From assembly GCF_026914185.1 (NCBI RefSeq), contig NC_070563.1, forward strand, positions 5,849,001 through 5,913,000: a DNA stretch of 64,000 nucleotides. Reading direction: 5' to 3'. The DNA comes from Puccinia triticina. Its lineage: Eukaryota > Basidiomycota > Pucciniomycetes > Pucciniales > Pucciniaceae. Positions 1-10,993 of the stretch are shown here, in pieces. Position 1 is the stretch's first letter. Every line of letters starts with the position of its first letter. Under the pieces are notes generated by a model. It ran no database searches and was not told the origin of the DNA. It saw nothing but the letters and a program-made list of their open reading frames with translations. The position numbers and the translations under genes were made by a program.

Positions 1-590
1 GCTATACAGTGATCAGAATTTTACACCAAAGGTATATTGCTTTGGCTTAACACTCAGGAAAGGCATTGAATCTGCTGGATGTTGGGACTAAAGAATACAT
101 GGTATTGGTGTTTGCTCACGAGGAAGAGATAGCAATGGTTGCGGCTCATGTACTCTCCAATATTTGATCTCGTGGGTGTCACTGTCATGTTCGCGCGTAC
201 ATGGGCGGGAACCTTCGAGGGCAAAAAACCGATTATGTGTTTTCACATGTGATGGGCCCAAATATTCAGATTGTAATACCAAGCTGGAACAAGCAATGCA
301 TTTGCCCAAAGTCACCCCCATGTACGCGTGTACATGAGAGGGATACTCAATTGACCAAATACAACTCCTTTCATCAAATGAGAGCCAAACTGAGTTCTGA
401 GTTGGCCAAGGCCCTTTGTCAATTACATAAACTCTCATTTGCCTTTCATTCACATTAATAATTTCTCTCTCCCCTCATCCCTTTGCACTTTCCTAGACAC
501 GACCTGATTTGTGTAATATATAATCTGGACCTCCTCTTGTCTTCCCCCTCCTGACTCTGCTCTTTTGTCCTGTGATTCCTTTATTTCAGA
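1..590. other. no gene recognised; AT-rich 5' flank
   Basis: I see no convincing gene here. Short open frames on both strands overlap without recognisable domains. A palindrome, CATGTAC-GCGT-GTACATG, lies near 317-334. Pyrimidine-rich sequence followed by TTTATTTCAG directly precedes the ATG at 591. It could be a splice acceptor for an upstream non-coding or coding exon of the next gene. Confidence 0.5.
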
Positions 591-1696
591 ATGTCCTTAT
601 CCCAGACTCATTTCGCCAATGGCAAACCACCTGTTGGTGTTGCAAAAGTTAATCTTGCATACTCAAAAATCCTCCCCAATTCCAAATCATCATTTAGTCG
701 TTGTATTGCTGCCTTCACGCGAGCTCTCTTAGACATAGAATATGACCGCAAGAAAACTCCTTCAGAGGCATGGAAGCTCCCACCTTCTGCCCACGATTTC
801 CACATTGGCTCTAACTTGCCAGACTCCATTCTCATACAGCCCATTGATCCCATTCCTGTTGGTTCAACATTACCCACCTCACAGAAGATATCCCCAATCT
901 TTCGAATCCTATTTGTCCAAGACCTCTCAAAATCTTGTTTTACTGGTGTTACTTTTTGCTGGTCTCATCCATGGGATTCTCACTGGAACCAACTTTTTGC
1001 AAAATTTATCCTAAAACATTGGAGGAATGCCTATGCAGCTGGAACATTTACTCCTTTTTTCATGGATCCGGTTGAAGCCTCAAACACATCCTTCCAGCTT
1101 GGCGTTCTCCACAGATGGTTTCTTGGAAGGCAGAAAGGATTACGATTGGGTCAGTTTTCAGAACAGCACAAATCCAAGAAGAAAAAATCTGAATGTAAAT
1201 CCAAAGTACGAATGCAGGTATGCCACATTCTTGCTTTTCTCTTGCCCAAAATGTGGGCTAATCTCTTTCTTCATTTCAGATCTTGCAGCACCGTCAAGAA
1301 ACGCTCTCTACACTCCCATTCAACCCTAACACGAAATCTTTATTTGATAACATCAAGGCTACTTCTGAAACTGAGATCAATCCCCCTTGCTCTCTGTTCA
1401 AAATCCCTTTGCTCTGGAGGTCACCGGAGTTCTCAAAATTTGCGCAAGAATTGGATCAGATTTTTATTCAGAAGAAGACCAGCACCAAAGGACGCCAATT
1501 TGTACATGATTTTGTCTTGGAAGCTCGCAGGCAGACTTCAACCACATCTCCTCCAGCTGGCTTCAAGGAAGTTCCTCGTAATCTTCCGTTGAACTGCTAC
1601 TCCCTCAAATACTTGTCGACGCTTTCCGAGTCCCAGAGAAATCTTCTTAATCCAACGGATACCATCAACTTCTCGGAATTGCTAACAGTCAGATAA
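591..1696 (+). CDS. unnamed rust-type protein family, member 1 (2 exons, intact)
   Basis: Two exons, 591-1217 and 1280-1696, join in phase 0 across a 62-bp GT-AG intron (donor GTATGCC, acceptor TTTCAG) to give 347 residues. I do not recognise a named domain. The protein is clearly related to the gene at 59,622-60,843 on the other strand. Both have a serine-rich N-terminal block ending in PPSA, an aromatic central block, a Lys/Arg-rich stretch at the intron, a block of the form RSPEFSKFAQELD (RSAEYTQLVHQVD in the other copy), and a C-terminal block LPLNCYSLKYLSTL (LPIDCYAPAYLESL). The intron is at the equivalent position in both. The gene is convergent with the SNF2 relic at 1849-4124. An acceptor-like TTTCAG just before the ATG leaves open an upstream exon. 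No signal peptide or membrane segment is evident. Function unknown. Confidence 0.7.
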
Positions 1697-1848
1697 GGCT
1701 TGCTGTCCACCGTGAGTTACATTCAGCGACTTTCAAGCTGTCATATTGCTCATGAGTAGCTGAGCACATTCATACTGCTCATTTCCCCCCAATGGTACAC
1801 TTAGCCTATTTACGAGACATTCTCAAATCAGTAAGTAAAAAAAGGAAA

Positions 1849-4124
1849 TTAGCAAGAAATCACATACAGTGCAAGCTCTCCTTTCCTCTTTTGAACCTGA
1901 TATATATTCATTTCCAGGCTCCCTTTTAGATAGTATTGATATACATGAACTGGATGACCCTGTCCCAAGCGGTAAAGTTGGTCGACAGCTTGGACTTCTG
2001 CTGCAGGGTTCCACCCCGGTTCCTGAATGATGTAGTATTATTAGCTCTCTTCTATGCCTGTAAAAAACAACTATGGCTTACCATCATTTACACATTCTGA
2101 GCGCAACGCAAATCAATGCCTACCCCGGCAGCTTGGATTGAGGCCAAGAGAACATTACACTGTCTGTTGGTTCGAAATTGATTCAGGTTTTCATCACGTT
2201 TTTTGATTGTCTGGTCCCCAGTAAGCCAGGTTAATCCAATACCGTTCTCCTGAAGTGCCCGTTCAATACTATAAGGTTGAATCAGAATCAACATCTATCC
2301 CCTTTCCATGCTCCAAAGCAAAACAACATAACTTACATCCCCAGAAACCCAGTGAAACTAGAAAATACCACTGCTTTCGTCCTTTCAATTCCACGAACTC
2401 CTCCCAAGAAGACCTTCAGGTTGTCGACTAGGTGGACAATCTTTCCTGAATCCTGCCATCGCCATTTTGGTTGATGAAGTATCTCTGATCTTGCAAATAA
2501 TGGATGGTTGCAAAATTGACGAAGCATTGTCAACTGTCTGAAAAACTCCGATGAATCCCATTGCTCCCCCGCTGTTCTTAGCCTCCCAACATATTGGATG
2601 AACGTCTGGTGCAGATCCTTCGAAATCTCCTCCCATTCGGAGCTGATTTTGACAAGTATGAATTTCTCCACTTTCTCGGGGAGATTCAACAAAACATCCT
2701 TTGTTCTTCTCAAGCAAACAGCTTCCATGAGTTGGCTTAAGGTCTTGATTGCCTCTCGAGCACCAATGTTCATTCGAGGGACCAGACAGCTCCTCCATAC
2801 CCACTCTTCGTCCCATGGATGTATTTTCAACAGCGTAATCAAGCTTTGCAAGTCGGTCAATCGGTTTTGGACAGGTGTCCCTGTCAAGCAAAGAACAAAC
2901 TGGCACTGAAGATTTTGAATGCTCTGGGTTCGGTGCGTTGCTGCATTCCTTATCAAGCTATCATCGTAAAAATAAATCAGAACCATGTATGCCAATTGTC
3001 CACATGAATCATTTCACTTACTGGGCTTCATCCAATACAATCCTGAACCAGAACAGATCTAGAGCTCCAATGTTGTGCTGGTTGGGGTGTTTCTTGTTAC
3101 CACTCGTTCCGATCATTTCGTAAGTTGTCAAAATCAGCATTGTCGACTGCAGGTCTTCACTAGTAAGGCTCTTCCGATTGTCTCCATGGAAAACCTCATA
3201 AGGGATTGCGTGATCTCTGAAATGGAGATCAATTTCGTTTTTCCAATTTGAAAGGGTTGCCAGAGGGCAGATGACTAGTGTAGCTGCAGATCGTTTGTTG
3301 GGATCAGCTTGTCGGAAATTTCTTGCGTTATCACTTGTTGCCAGGATAAAAGCAAGGGTTGTTAACGTCTTTCCTAATCCCATATTGTCAGCTAGTATCG
3401 ATCCCTGGGACCTGTTGTGATTTGGTTCCTTCGTGCTAGAATTCGAATCTTTCTTGCAGTAATCGCAAAGCCAGGCATTGTCATGATGGTACCACAAGGC
3501 TTCTGGCTTGTTGTTCTCGGAGTCCTCATTCTTGAGGAGGAAGTTTAGGGCGGAAATCTGATGGGGTTTCATACTTGTCTTGCACTTTTGAAGCGATGTC
3601 GAGAGCCAAGGTGCTGGTCTGGAGTTTGAGTCCCTAGTGGTTTCAGTGAGGTGGGGAATTGCAAAGAAAACATCTGGGCTGTAGTTCCAGATTGGGCTTC
3701 GTTCCACTTCGGCAGCTTCAAAGGCCAATTGGACTTGAGATATGTTTTCCGAGCGGCTGAAGACACATCCCCTCAGCTGAGGCTGTATACAATTCTTGGT
3801 CACAAGAAAGGCACACAACTTCACCAGAGCTACATCATTGGGAGGGATTTCTGGTTGGGTGGGTGGAGTTGAACAGCTGGAAACTGGCCCTAATAATGGA
3901 CCTAGATATTCACTCTGCTTTCGGCTGAGATCTCCAAAGCAATTATGTGGCGCGCAGTATATGTGAACTAGCTGTTGGCCTCGTTGAAGAAAAGCTACCT
4001 GAGGGACATCAGAAGTAAGTGTTACAGTCCTAGTGGAAGGCAAGGTGATGATAAATTGGCCAAGACAGAATGTTGAAGACATTTGTGGAAAGGGATGGGT
4101 AATTTGATTTATTCTGTTACACAA
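1849..4124 (-). pseudogene. SNF2-family ATPase/helicase, one nonsense codon
   Basis: Four exons read leftwards: about 4124-3022, 2957-2337, 2268-2082 and 2022-1849. Introns are 59-68 bp and all phases agree. The helicase core is almost complete: Walker A in LADNMGLGKT, motif Ia region CPLATLSNW, motif II made by splicing (GAT GAA GCC CA joined to C gives DEAH), motif III LTGTPVQNR, motif V AAGVGIDL, and motif VI VDQLYRLGQ. No RING domain is seen between the lobes, unlike full RAD5/RAD16. Exon 3 has TAA at 2088-2090 in the stretch after motif V, two codons before a consensus donor (GTAAGC), where relatives have an aromatic residue. Exon 4 continues in phase to its own stop. Loss of motif VI would inactivate the ATPase. 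The start is unclear: the first in-frame ATG is at 4082, and the frame stays open upstream to about 4197. Likely an SNF2 gene of an expanded family; the exact subfamily is not assigned. Confidence 0.8.
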
Positions 4125-4199
4125 ATGCGAACTGAGAAAGACAGGGGAGATAGTGTGTTCCTTTTGAAACGTTCCAGAGATGGGCCACTGGGGGTATCA

Positions 4200-7100
4200 C
4201 TGAGCATGACAATATCAAAAAATCTGTTTTGACTTTGTTTGGCACTTGTATTTGGGCTCTTGAGCTCTGCAGGTTGGGTTAGGGTGGTCCAAATCGCTAC
4301 TTGATTACAAGAGCATGCAGGGTCAACTTGAACATATCATGAACATGAAATCATCTCCCCTTTGCCCCTTTGGATATTGAATCTTTATGTAAACTCACAG
4401 GCAAGGATATTCATGAAGATTGTTTTTCTATGTTTAACGTGACAATTGAATATCCAATATGTGGGATATGTGGGAGTGACCTCACTTACGACTGCAAAAT
4501 ATAAGGTTTTCCCCTGAAGCATTGGTACGTCACATGAATGAACCTTGCAGTTAAGTAACCATTATCTAGCCATCCAGTTAGCCTTATAGCTCTTTTTACA
4601 TTTTGAGTAGTATCTTTTTTAAAATATCACACTTCCTTGCCAGATTTCACATTCACCCTGCCTGTCCTGCACAGTGGAATGGGGCTTGAGGTGGGGCAAA
4701 GCATGCTTCTTTGCAAGGGCATTCATTCCACAACACGAAATCTTTCTGGAGTAATGATTCAGTTACACTGATGCGCAACACATATTCAACAGGAATTACT
4801 GTTTGAATGGCTTGTACTAATGTCTCATTGCACATCAGTTGTACTACAATTAAGAAAAGCAAATCAAAGAGTTCTACACAACATTGTGTTACCTCCCACA
4901 TTTCTTCTAGCTGTCTTGAGACTCAATTCAGCCTCATTTCGTTGCCGTACTTATGCATCAATTGTGAATCACTTCTGGATTAATTTCAACTTTCTTGTGA
5001 CTCACTTCTGACAGAGTTCTTGATCAGATTAGGGATAAGTTACTATTCCCATCCGGCTGACATCCGACCAAAACTCACATAAAATTCAGCGGTGGCACTC
5101 CCTGGGGAGTGGGAACATATCTCCCCTGGTGTCAGATGGCTAGAAGGATTCCTAACTCTGTGATTACCCAGCCCCAATGGCTCGACAAAGTCTGTACTGT
5201 TACAAACCATAAACAAGTCCCTTGCTGATACGGGAATTTGACTTGCAAAGCGAGCCTCCGACAGCCCTTGGCAGGAGGGACTTGCACCCTATTGCCCCTT
5301 TTTGTGGGGGCTAGATTCTAAATTTGGGTGGAAGGAAGTTTTGGATGTGTATAATTCCTTGCTTCTACAATTTTATCAAGATTAAACTTGCTGAGGTTGA
5401 AGACTGGCTGGTGCCTATCCAACCTATAGAATCTGAGTTATCTGAAGGTATTCCTTCCATTCCAAATAAAAATATCAAATCCACCCAAAATATGGATTTT
5501 GCACAGAGAGGGTCTGTGCTCACCAACTCTGTTTCCACAGTTGGCTCTCCACCAGAACATAGAGGGGGTAATTGGCAATATAATAAATTGCACTATGTTC
5601 TGCAGCATCTTCTGATGAAAGTGAGCTAACAATACAGGAGTAGATGTGATAGGTGAGCTGTAGAAAAATTAAACAAGCTACCTTCATAATCCATTCTTGG
5701 TGCACAAGTTTGGGGAGCTAAGGGGTAAGTCCCTCCTGACAGGGTCTTGCTTTGTGAGTTCACCCCCAAAGTCTGGAGGGACTTTTTTAAGTTTGGTACT
5801 TTCAGGAAGGGGGGGGGGGCATATTCCCCAACAGGAATATGGTTCCTTACAATAAGCTCCTCTCACTCTGTTGCAACTGTTACATCAGCACCATGATAGT
5901 ATACTGCCTGGAATTGCTGCAGTCAAGTATTTGTTCAAATAAATTTCGAAGGGCATTGATTTTGTTGCATTGGGCTTGGAAGAGAAGGATGAAATAGTGA
6001 GTTTAATCAATGGCCGGTACTAATACATAGGGCCTTCTGAAGGCAAGCCCCCTATCCCTCCATTTTTCCTGTGTTTACAAATAAGATGCTGAGTCTTATC
6101 TCCCCTCACATATTGAAATTCCCAATGAGCAAGAGATGGCCTTCAATTCAGATTTTTGCCCTGCATCTTGACAAAAATCATGCAGTCTACTGCATCAACA
6201 AAGAAAAGGTGGTAGATAACAAATTGATCCACAGAAAATCCCCAAAAATGTTCTTCTGTGTCAATCTCTACAACACCATCAGTGTGGGCACTTGGGCAAT
6301 GTTGCCCCTGTACAATGAATTCCCCTGGCACTTCACTTGGTGCAAGACCAGCAAGTGGTTCAAGGAAAGCAACAGTCCACAATTTATCAACACCTGGGTT
6401 TCCAGAATCCTCACCTTGGTTGAAAGTTGGGATACTGATCATCCTACTCTCAAACATGGATTCAAAATTTGGCTTATTGATCAAAAGAACTATGTCATTG
6501 ATCAAAATTTTGGCGCCTGAAAGCCTGAATTGCACTATACTAACCAGTATGTGCATGAGAATCACGCAATTTATCCAAAGAATCAGGTTGATTCATGAGA
6601 AGGAAGCCACCCACAGTGTATTCTCCAGTTGTCACCAATTAACTGTTGCAGTTCCATTCACTCTCCCAATAAACAAATCCCAGGGCCAATTCCTTGGCAA
6701 ATTTTCTGTATTCTTCCCTTGAAATTTTTCAGCCAGCTGCCACAGGAAGCTATATTTTTCCCTCTCTTGAATTATTTATGTGGCAGGCCTATCACGTAAT
6801 TGTTGCTCAACCATTGGAGGAACAAAAAGAACAACTTTTGTCCACCTCAAATTTCTAAGGCATTGCAGGCAGGAGCACTCCCAAAACAACACAACTACAT
6901 AGTCTATACGCCAATACTCTCTTCTTCTTTCCCTTATATCATTTAGATCCATGCATAACTATATTCTTTTGGTTTTCTCATCCTCTGCAATTTCAATATG
7001 CTTGGGATTTTAAATCCAGGGCCCAGTCCCCTGATTGAGGTGCCATACCTGGCTGTCTGACACTGTGCAATTTATGACTCTTTCCACATTGTCTCTGATC

Positions 7101-7390
7101 ATGCAACACTGGCTGACAATAAAAAAATTAACCCTGTTGGTGTCCACTATGGTCAAGAATCTGCCTTGGATACAGAGTCCCTGACCCAAAGGAAAATTCA
7201 AAATTTAGGCTGTCACAAGCTTTGCAACTGTGTTGACTCTTGCTGGCACAAATGCTACGGATGGGTGCCAAGGAGCTCAATCAGGATGATATGGAGGTAT
7301 AGGGACCTTACATAGCAGAGGCTGTCACATTTGGACCTTTGAGATCACATATCTAATCTGGGGTTATTAAAATTAGTAAATTCTCCTGAG
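4200..7390. other. long gene-poor AT-rich stretch
   Basis: No gene I can support. A minus-strand open frame at 6143-6565 (140 codons) has fairly balanced composition but matches no family I know. Near 5093-5140 there is a copy of a short palindromic motif (core GGCACTC-CCTGGG-GAGTG) also found at 51,768 and 53,969. The sequence 5690-5790 contains CCCTCC/GGAGGG inverted blocks. Nothing else stands out. Confidence 0.4.
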
Positions 7391-7394
7391 GAGA

Positions 7395-7722
7395 GTGTTA
7401 GTATTAGTCATTTAGTTCTTCTGTGTCAGCCATTGAGGTTCCCTGTTTGAATTTCAACTCCAATCTATGGAACTAACTGATCAAGCAGGCATGAATCATC
7501 AGGCAAGTCACTGCCCCTGGGTGGTGTCTGCTCAGGATTCCCATAATTTGATCACCTGTGCACCACATCACAGCTGTAAAGCACAATCTGCAGTGCAAAA
7601 TGATGAGAACACATGCATATATAATGAATATTGGATGTTAGGGTTAGGGATTAGGGGTCAGGGCAGTTTTTTTCAAAAAAACTTGGCAAGGTGTCAAGTT
7701 TGGCAAGGTGTGACATTGAAAA
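7395..7722 (+). repeat. degenerate SINE-like element with TTAGGG-rich body
   Basis: A degenerate tRNA-like head (A-box-like at about 7404, B-box-like near 7448) is followed by a body ending in GTTAGGGTTAGGGATTAGGG at 7637-7656, then CAGTTTTTTTCAAAAAAAC and GGCAAGGTG. The same order (tRNA-like head, TTAGGG-like G-rich stretch, CAGTTTTTTT, poly-A, GGCAAGGTG) occurs at 42,796-42,960, where the A and B boxes are well conserved. I infer two copies of one SINE family. The head here is weak alone. Confidence 0.45.
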
Positions 7723-7756
7723 AGCCACTGACTCCCACCAAAAAGCCCAGCTAATA

Positions 7757-7887
7757 GCACTGTTCACGTAAGAAATCTATGACCATTTGAGAGATATACA
7801 TCAGCATACTTTCCCAGCCAAATTGGCTGGCACAATGGGATAAACTTTATTTCAATCTTGCTGATGTTTAGCTTACGTGAACAGTGC
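7757..7887. mobile_element. MITE, perfect 16-bp TIRs, TA target site
   Basis: A 131-bp element starts GCACTGTTCACGTAAG and ends with its exact reverse complement. TA flanks both ends (7755-7756 and 7888-7889). The TA duplication suggests a Tc1/mariner-type non-autonomous element. There is no coding capacity. It sits directly behind the SINE-like element at 7395-7722. Confidence 0.8.
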
Positions 7888-8010
7888 TAATACTCTGGAG
7901 TGAGAGATTTTGTTTGTTTTGGCCCTGCTCCTGACCCTTATTTCCTGGCAATGACACGCAGCTATGCGTATTCCACGCTGCTCAAAATTCTTATTTCTTA
8001 ACACTGATTG

Positions 8011-8030
8011 CGCGGCGTTAACACGCCGCG
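8011..8030. repeat. perfect GC hairpin followed by TTTT
   Basis: CGCGGCGT-TAAC-ACGCCGCG forms an 8-bp perfect stem with a 4-base loop, followed by TTTTC. It stands out in AT-rich surroundings. It could be a remnant of a transposon end or of a structured transcript; no gene is attached to it. Confidence 0.6.
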
Positions 8031-8525
8031 TTTTCTCTAGTAGACGTTCAACTAAGGTTTCTTCGGAGGATAAACTGATTTCTAAGACTCTTTATAACTT
8101 TGTAACTAAAAATTTGCAAGAATAAATGCTCATAACCTAATAGAGCCTGACACTGAGAGTATGTATTTATTTCTTATAGGAATGAACAACAAGAATGGAC
8201 TAAAGAAATACAACATGAAGGAAACATAGGCTATATATATACATGCTCTGTAGTGTGTATGTAATATAGCATGGCTGTCTAGTTGAGTATGACATGGGAA
8301 AGTCTCATGTCTACGGTAAGTCATTGCATCATGACTTACTGTAACACTGTGGGATGTAACGTAATGGCATATTACGTAACGGCCTACAACACTTGAAGAG
8401 GGGAAAGGGAGGGCTTTTTGGGAGGATTTAGGTAAAGAGTGAAATTACAAGGATCAAACCCAAATTTTATTGGGCAGCAAGCACCATTTTGCAGAGCTTT
8501 TTGCAACCTCTTTATAGCTCTCCCC
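8031..8525. other. non-coding spacer downstream of secreted-protein relic
   Basis: No gene is seen. Around 8329-8352 the sequence ACTTACTGTAACACTGTGGG resembles a stretch of the copia element leader near 16,650 (ACTTGCTGTAACGCTGTGGG), so a diverged retrotransposon scrap may lie here. Confidence 0.3.
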
Positions 8526-9778
8526 TCAGATGTTCACGTCGCAAACCGCCCGTTTGCTGACCTTCTTCTCCGGTAAATTTATTGGACTGCTGTATCCGAG
8601 GGATTTTAACGAGCTTCCCAGTAGTGCGCGTTCATGACTGAGTAAGAAGTAGCACTTTCTTTTGGTTATGAGTGACTTCATCAGTTTAGCCCTTTCCTTC
8701 TTGATAGATTTATTAGCTGAATTTGTCGTCAAATGAACGAGTACAGCTATTGAGGCTACTCTAGTTTCAGCCGACAGGTCATTTGCTGGTTCAATCGAGA
8801 AGATTTCTTTGATGATTTTTTTCAGGTTTTGGGTAATGTATCCCGTGTTATTTTCATCGATGGCTACTCCTAGAGGTCTTAATCTCGGTTCATCCAATGA
8901 CACCTGCTTGAGATGGTGTTCCCATGAAACTGAGCAATGACCAGGTTTGTGTACATTATAATTAGAATTGCGTTATTGACAGTTCTACTTTGTCTTCTGA
9001 TGTGTATTCTGGATGACTCACGAAATTCCCGAGTGAAACCGAGATGAGGATGACGGAGCTCTGAAAGTTTTTTTTTCGAAATAAGACTTTAGTGACTAAT
9101 AAATGCCAGCCAGAAAGAAATATGAATTTGTTTGTAAATACACACCATGCGACCATGGCACCCATGAACCGACGTTAACCAAGATACCGGATGGCTGAGG
9201 CATAAGGCGACTCACCATGCCATGTAATGCCTCCGTGAGATGGGTATTGCGGCGATGTCTCAGTTGGAGAGTATGAAAAGCATAGAGTATAGAATCAGAA
9301 ATCGGTCCAAATCCACTCTCGTTCTCAATTGCTATATTGGTGAGTGCTCCGCACCACTGCTCTAGATGTTCCAGATACATGGAATGATGGTGCAGAAGAT
9401 AGTTTAAGACTTGGTGCAGATGTTTATATGCGTTTTTTTGGAGGTTCGAGTAATGGCGTAAATCTCCAACGCGCAAATTTTGAAAGAGGGTGTTGAGAGT
9501 GGCGATCTCAGTCTTGAAAGCGGTGATTGCTTGTTCATGGGGCAAGGTCAGGACTTGGGGACAGGAGAGAAAGTTGATCAAGTAAGTGGAAGGAGAAACC
9601 TGTCAAGATTTGAACCCAGTAAGAACGTACATGAGCCTGTGGTGGTGCCAGCCAAAAATTCGGCCGGCGCGTGCCTCTCCGGACGCCAAAATTTTGATCC
9701 GGGGGACAGGAAGGCGCAAGTGTTAGCTACGAGCTGGCCAATCGAGACGAAAACGAGTAAATAGTGAGGAAGCCACAT
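8526..9778 (-). pseudogene. secreted-protein family member (candidate effector), frameshifted
   Basis: The protein would start at 9778 with a signal peptide (hydrophobic core HYLLVFVSIGQLVA, likely cut after CAF). The next blocks match the plus-strand gene at 14,874 closely, including INFLSCPQV followed by LPHE, a Tyr/Leu-rich helix, a Trp-Cys motif (QWCGAL here, DWCREL there), FHTLQLRH and FFLAGIY. Relative to that paralogue, a 4-bp deletion near 9585-9600, within the codons before LINFLSC, shifts the frame; no splice signals there would repair it. Downstream blocks (SLGNFVSHPEY near 9020, then SLDEPRLRPLGVAID at 8903 running to a stop at 8526) look like further exons. They supply a basic C-terminal part that the paralogue lacks. 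Probable function: secreted protein of the plant-fungus interface. This is inferred from the signal peptide, duplication and host genome type only. Confidence 0.65.
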
Positions 9779-10074
9779 GATTGGGGAAAGGGTCATTCAG
9801 GGCTTGAGCTCGGGCGAGCCGGAGCTTTTATGTGAAACCGGCACCTGGTTTCATGGGATGCATGATGTCCCTAAAGAATCATGTGAACAGCCGGGCTTAG
9901 CCGGATTCCACATTTAAAGGATGCAAATGTAAGACATGTTTTATCACTACTGAACTGTTGAAGGAATGGCAGAATTACTCCCCATAATCTTACCACCCTT
10001 GCTACTAGATAGTAGCAAACACCAATGGCTGCATCCACACCCAATCCCCCACCTCTTTGACAGCTGGCAGGCCT

Positions 10075-10160
10075 CTTAACCAAATCCCTCTATTGAAGAG
10101 GGGACGTCGTCCCGCAGGGATCCTCCCGCTCCCCCAAGGAGGGATTTAAGTTAGCGGCAG
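10075..10160. mobile_element. short MITE (copy 1 of a two-copy family)
   Basis: An inverted repeat of about 85 bp runs from CTTAACCAAATCCCTCT to a right end whose complement reads CTAACTTAAATCCCTCC. The interior has GACGTCGTCCCGCAGGGA and CTCCCCCAAGGAGGGA. A second copy at 48,836-48,952 shares the ends and the interior (CACCGTCCTGCAGGGA, CTCCCCCAAGGAGGGA). Confidence 0.65.
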
Positions 10161-10990
10161 GCTGACCTTGACTGACCGCACAGAGGGCGATGGTCATCAC
10201 CGGTGTTTGACCAGCAGTTGACAACTTGGGTTGAACTTGGGCAGATTGTCCGTCCAGTCCCTAACAGTCAGCTGACCTACAGCCGACCCTCATCTGGCAA
10301 CTGAAGAGTAAAAATCCGGCAGCTAGAGTCAACGGCACCACGGGCACACCAGAATGTCAGCTGGGGGTTTGTGATCCCCGTTCTCCGACGGTTCGGCCGC
10401 CCGCAGCGGCAACCGTTGGGACCGGGTAACTATGTATGTCTGGCAAAACGCTGGGCCAGCCTTGCCGCTCAGCGTCGGATTCTCGGTTTTGTTCACAGAA
10501 GCCCGGGATGTGCCCAACAATTACTGTGCCAGGCCGGGCCGGACAAAGCAGGGGTCGGCCCCGGATCACCCGAGCAGACTTGAGATCTGGACGACGAGGT
10601 GCCCGACGCCCACGCACTGGGACAGTTACCCGATGTAACTATGCGCACAGCTTGCAAGTCACTGCACAAGTGACGTCTTTATTTTCACGTTACCTGCTTG
10701 GGTTCCATGGCGAGTGTGAGCAAAGATTGAATGGCCAGAGTCACATCTCATATTTATACAGAGGTGCAGCCAGCCTCAGATTGAGCCTCACCACCAGCAA
10801 AAAAGCGGCCATCGTTTGAAATCGTTGACGGAACGGCTGAATCCGCAAACCGTTGAGCGGTCGCAGATTTGAAGCCATTTGGTCTACAGTTTCAAAGAAT
10901 CTGATAGACCAAGTATGGTCAGACCGGGGCTGATGGCGACACATACAACATACGTAGCCGATGAAGCTTGTCTCATTTGCCGAAAGGTTA
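10161..10990. other. GC-rich spacer, no gene recognised
   Basis: Overlapping frames on both strands reflect high GC content; none shows a recognisable domain. The sequence is plausibly degraded repeat or the 3' flank of the formyltransferase gene. Confidence 0.4.
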
Positions 10991-10993
10991 GGG

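Noticed and set aside
6071..6722. Overlapping frames on both strands at 6.1-6.7 kb
   Set aside because: Neither strand shows motifs or splice structure; both open by chance is as likely as a gene.
9590..9620. B-box-like GGTTCAAATC on the minus strand
   Set aside because: It lies within the secreted-protein coding block shared with the paralogue (GGTTCACATT there) and no A box or arms accompany it.
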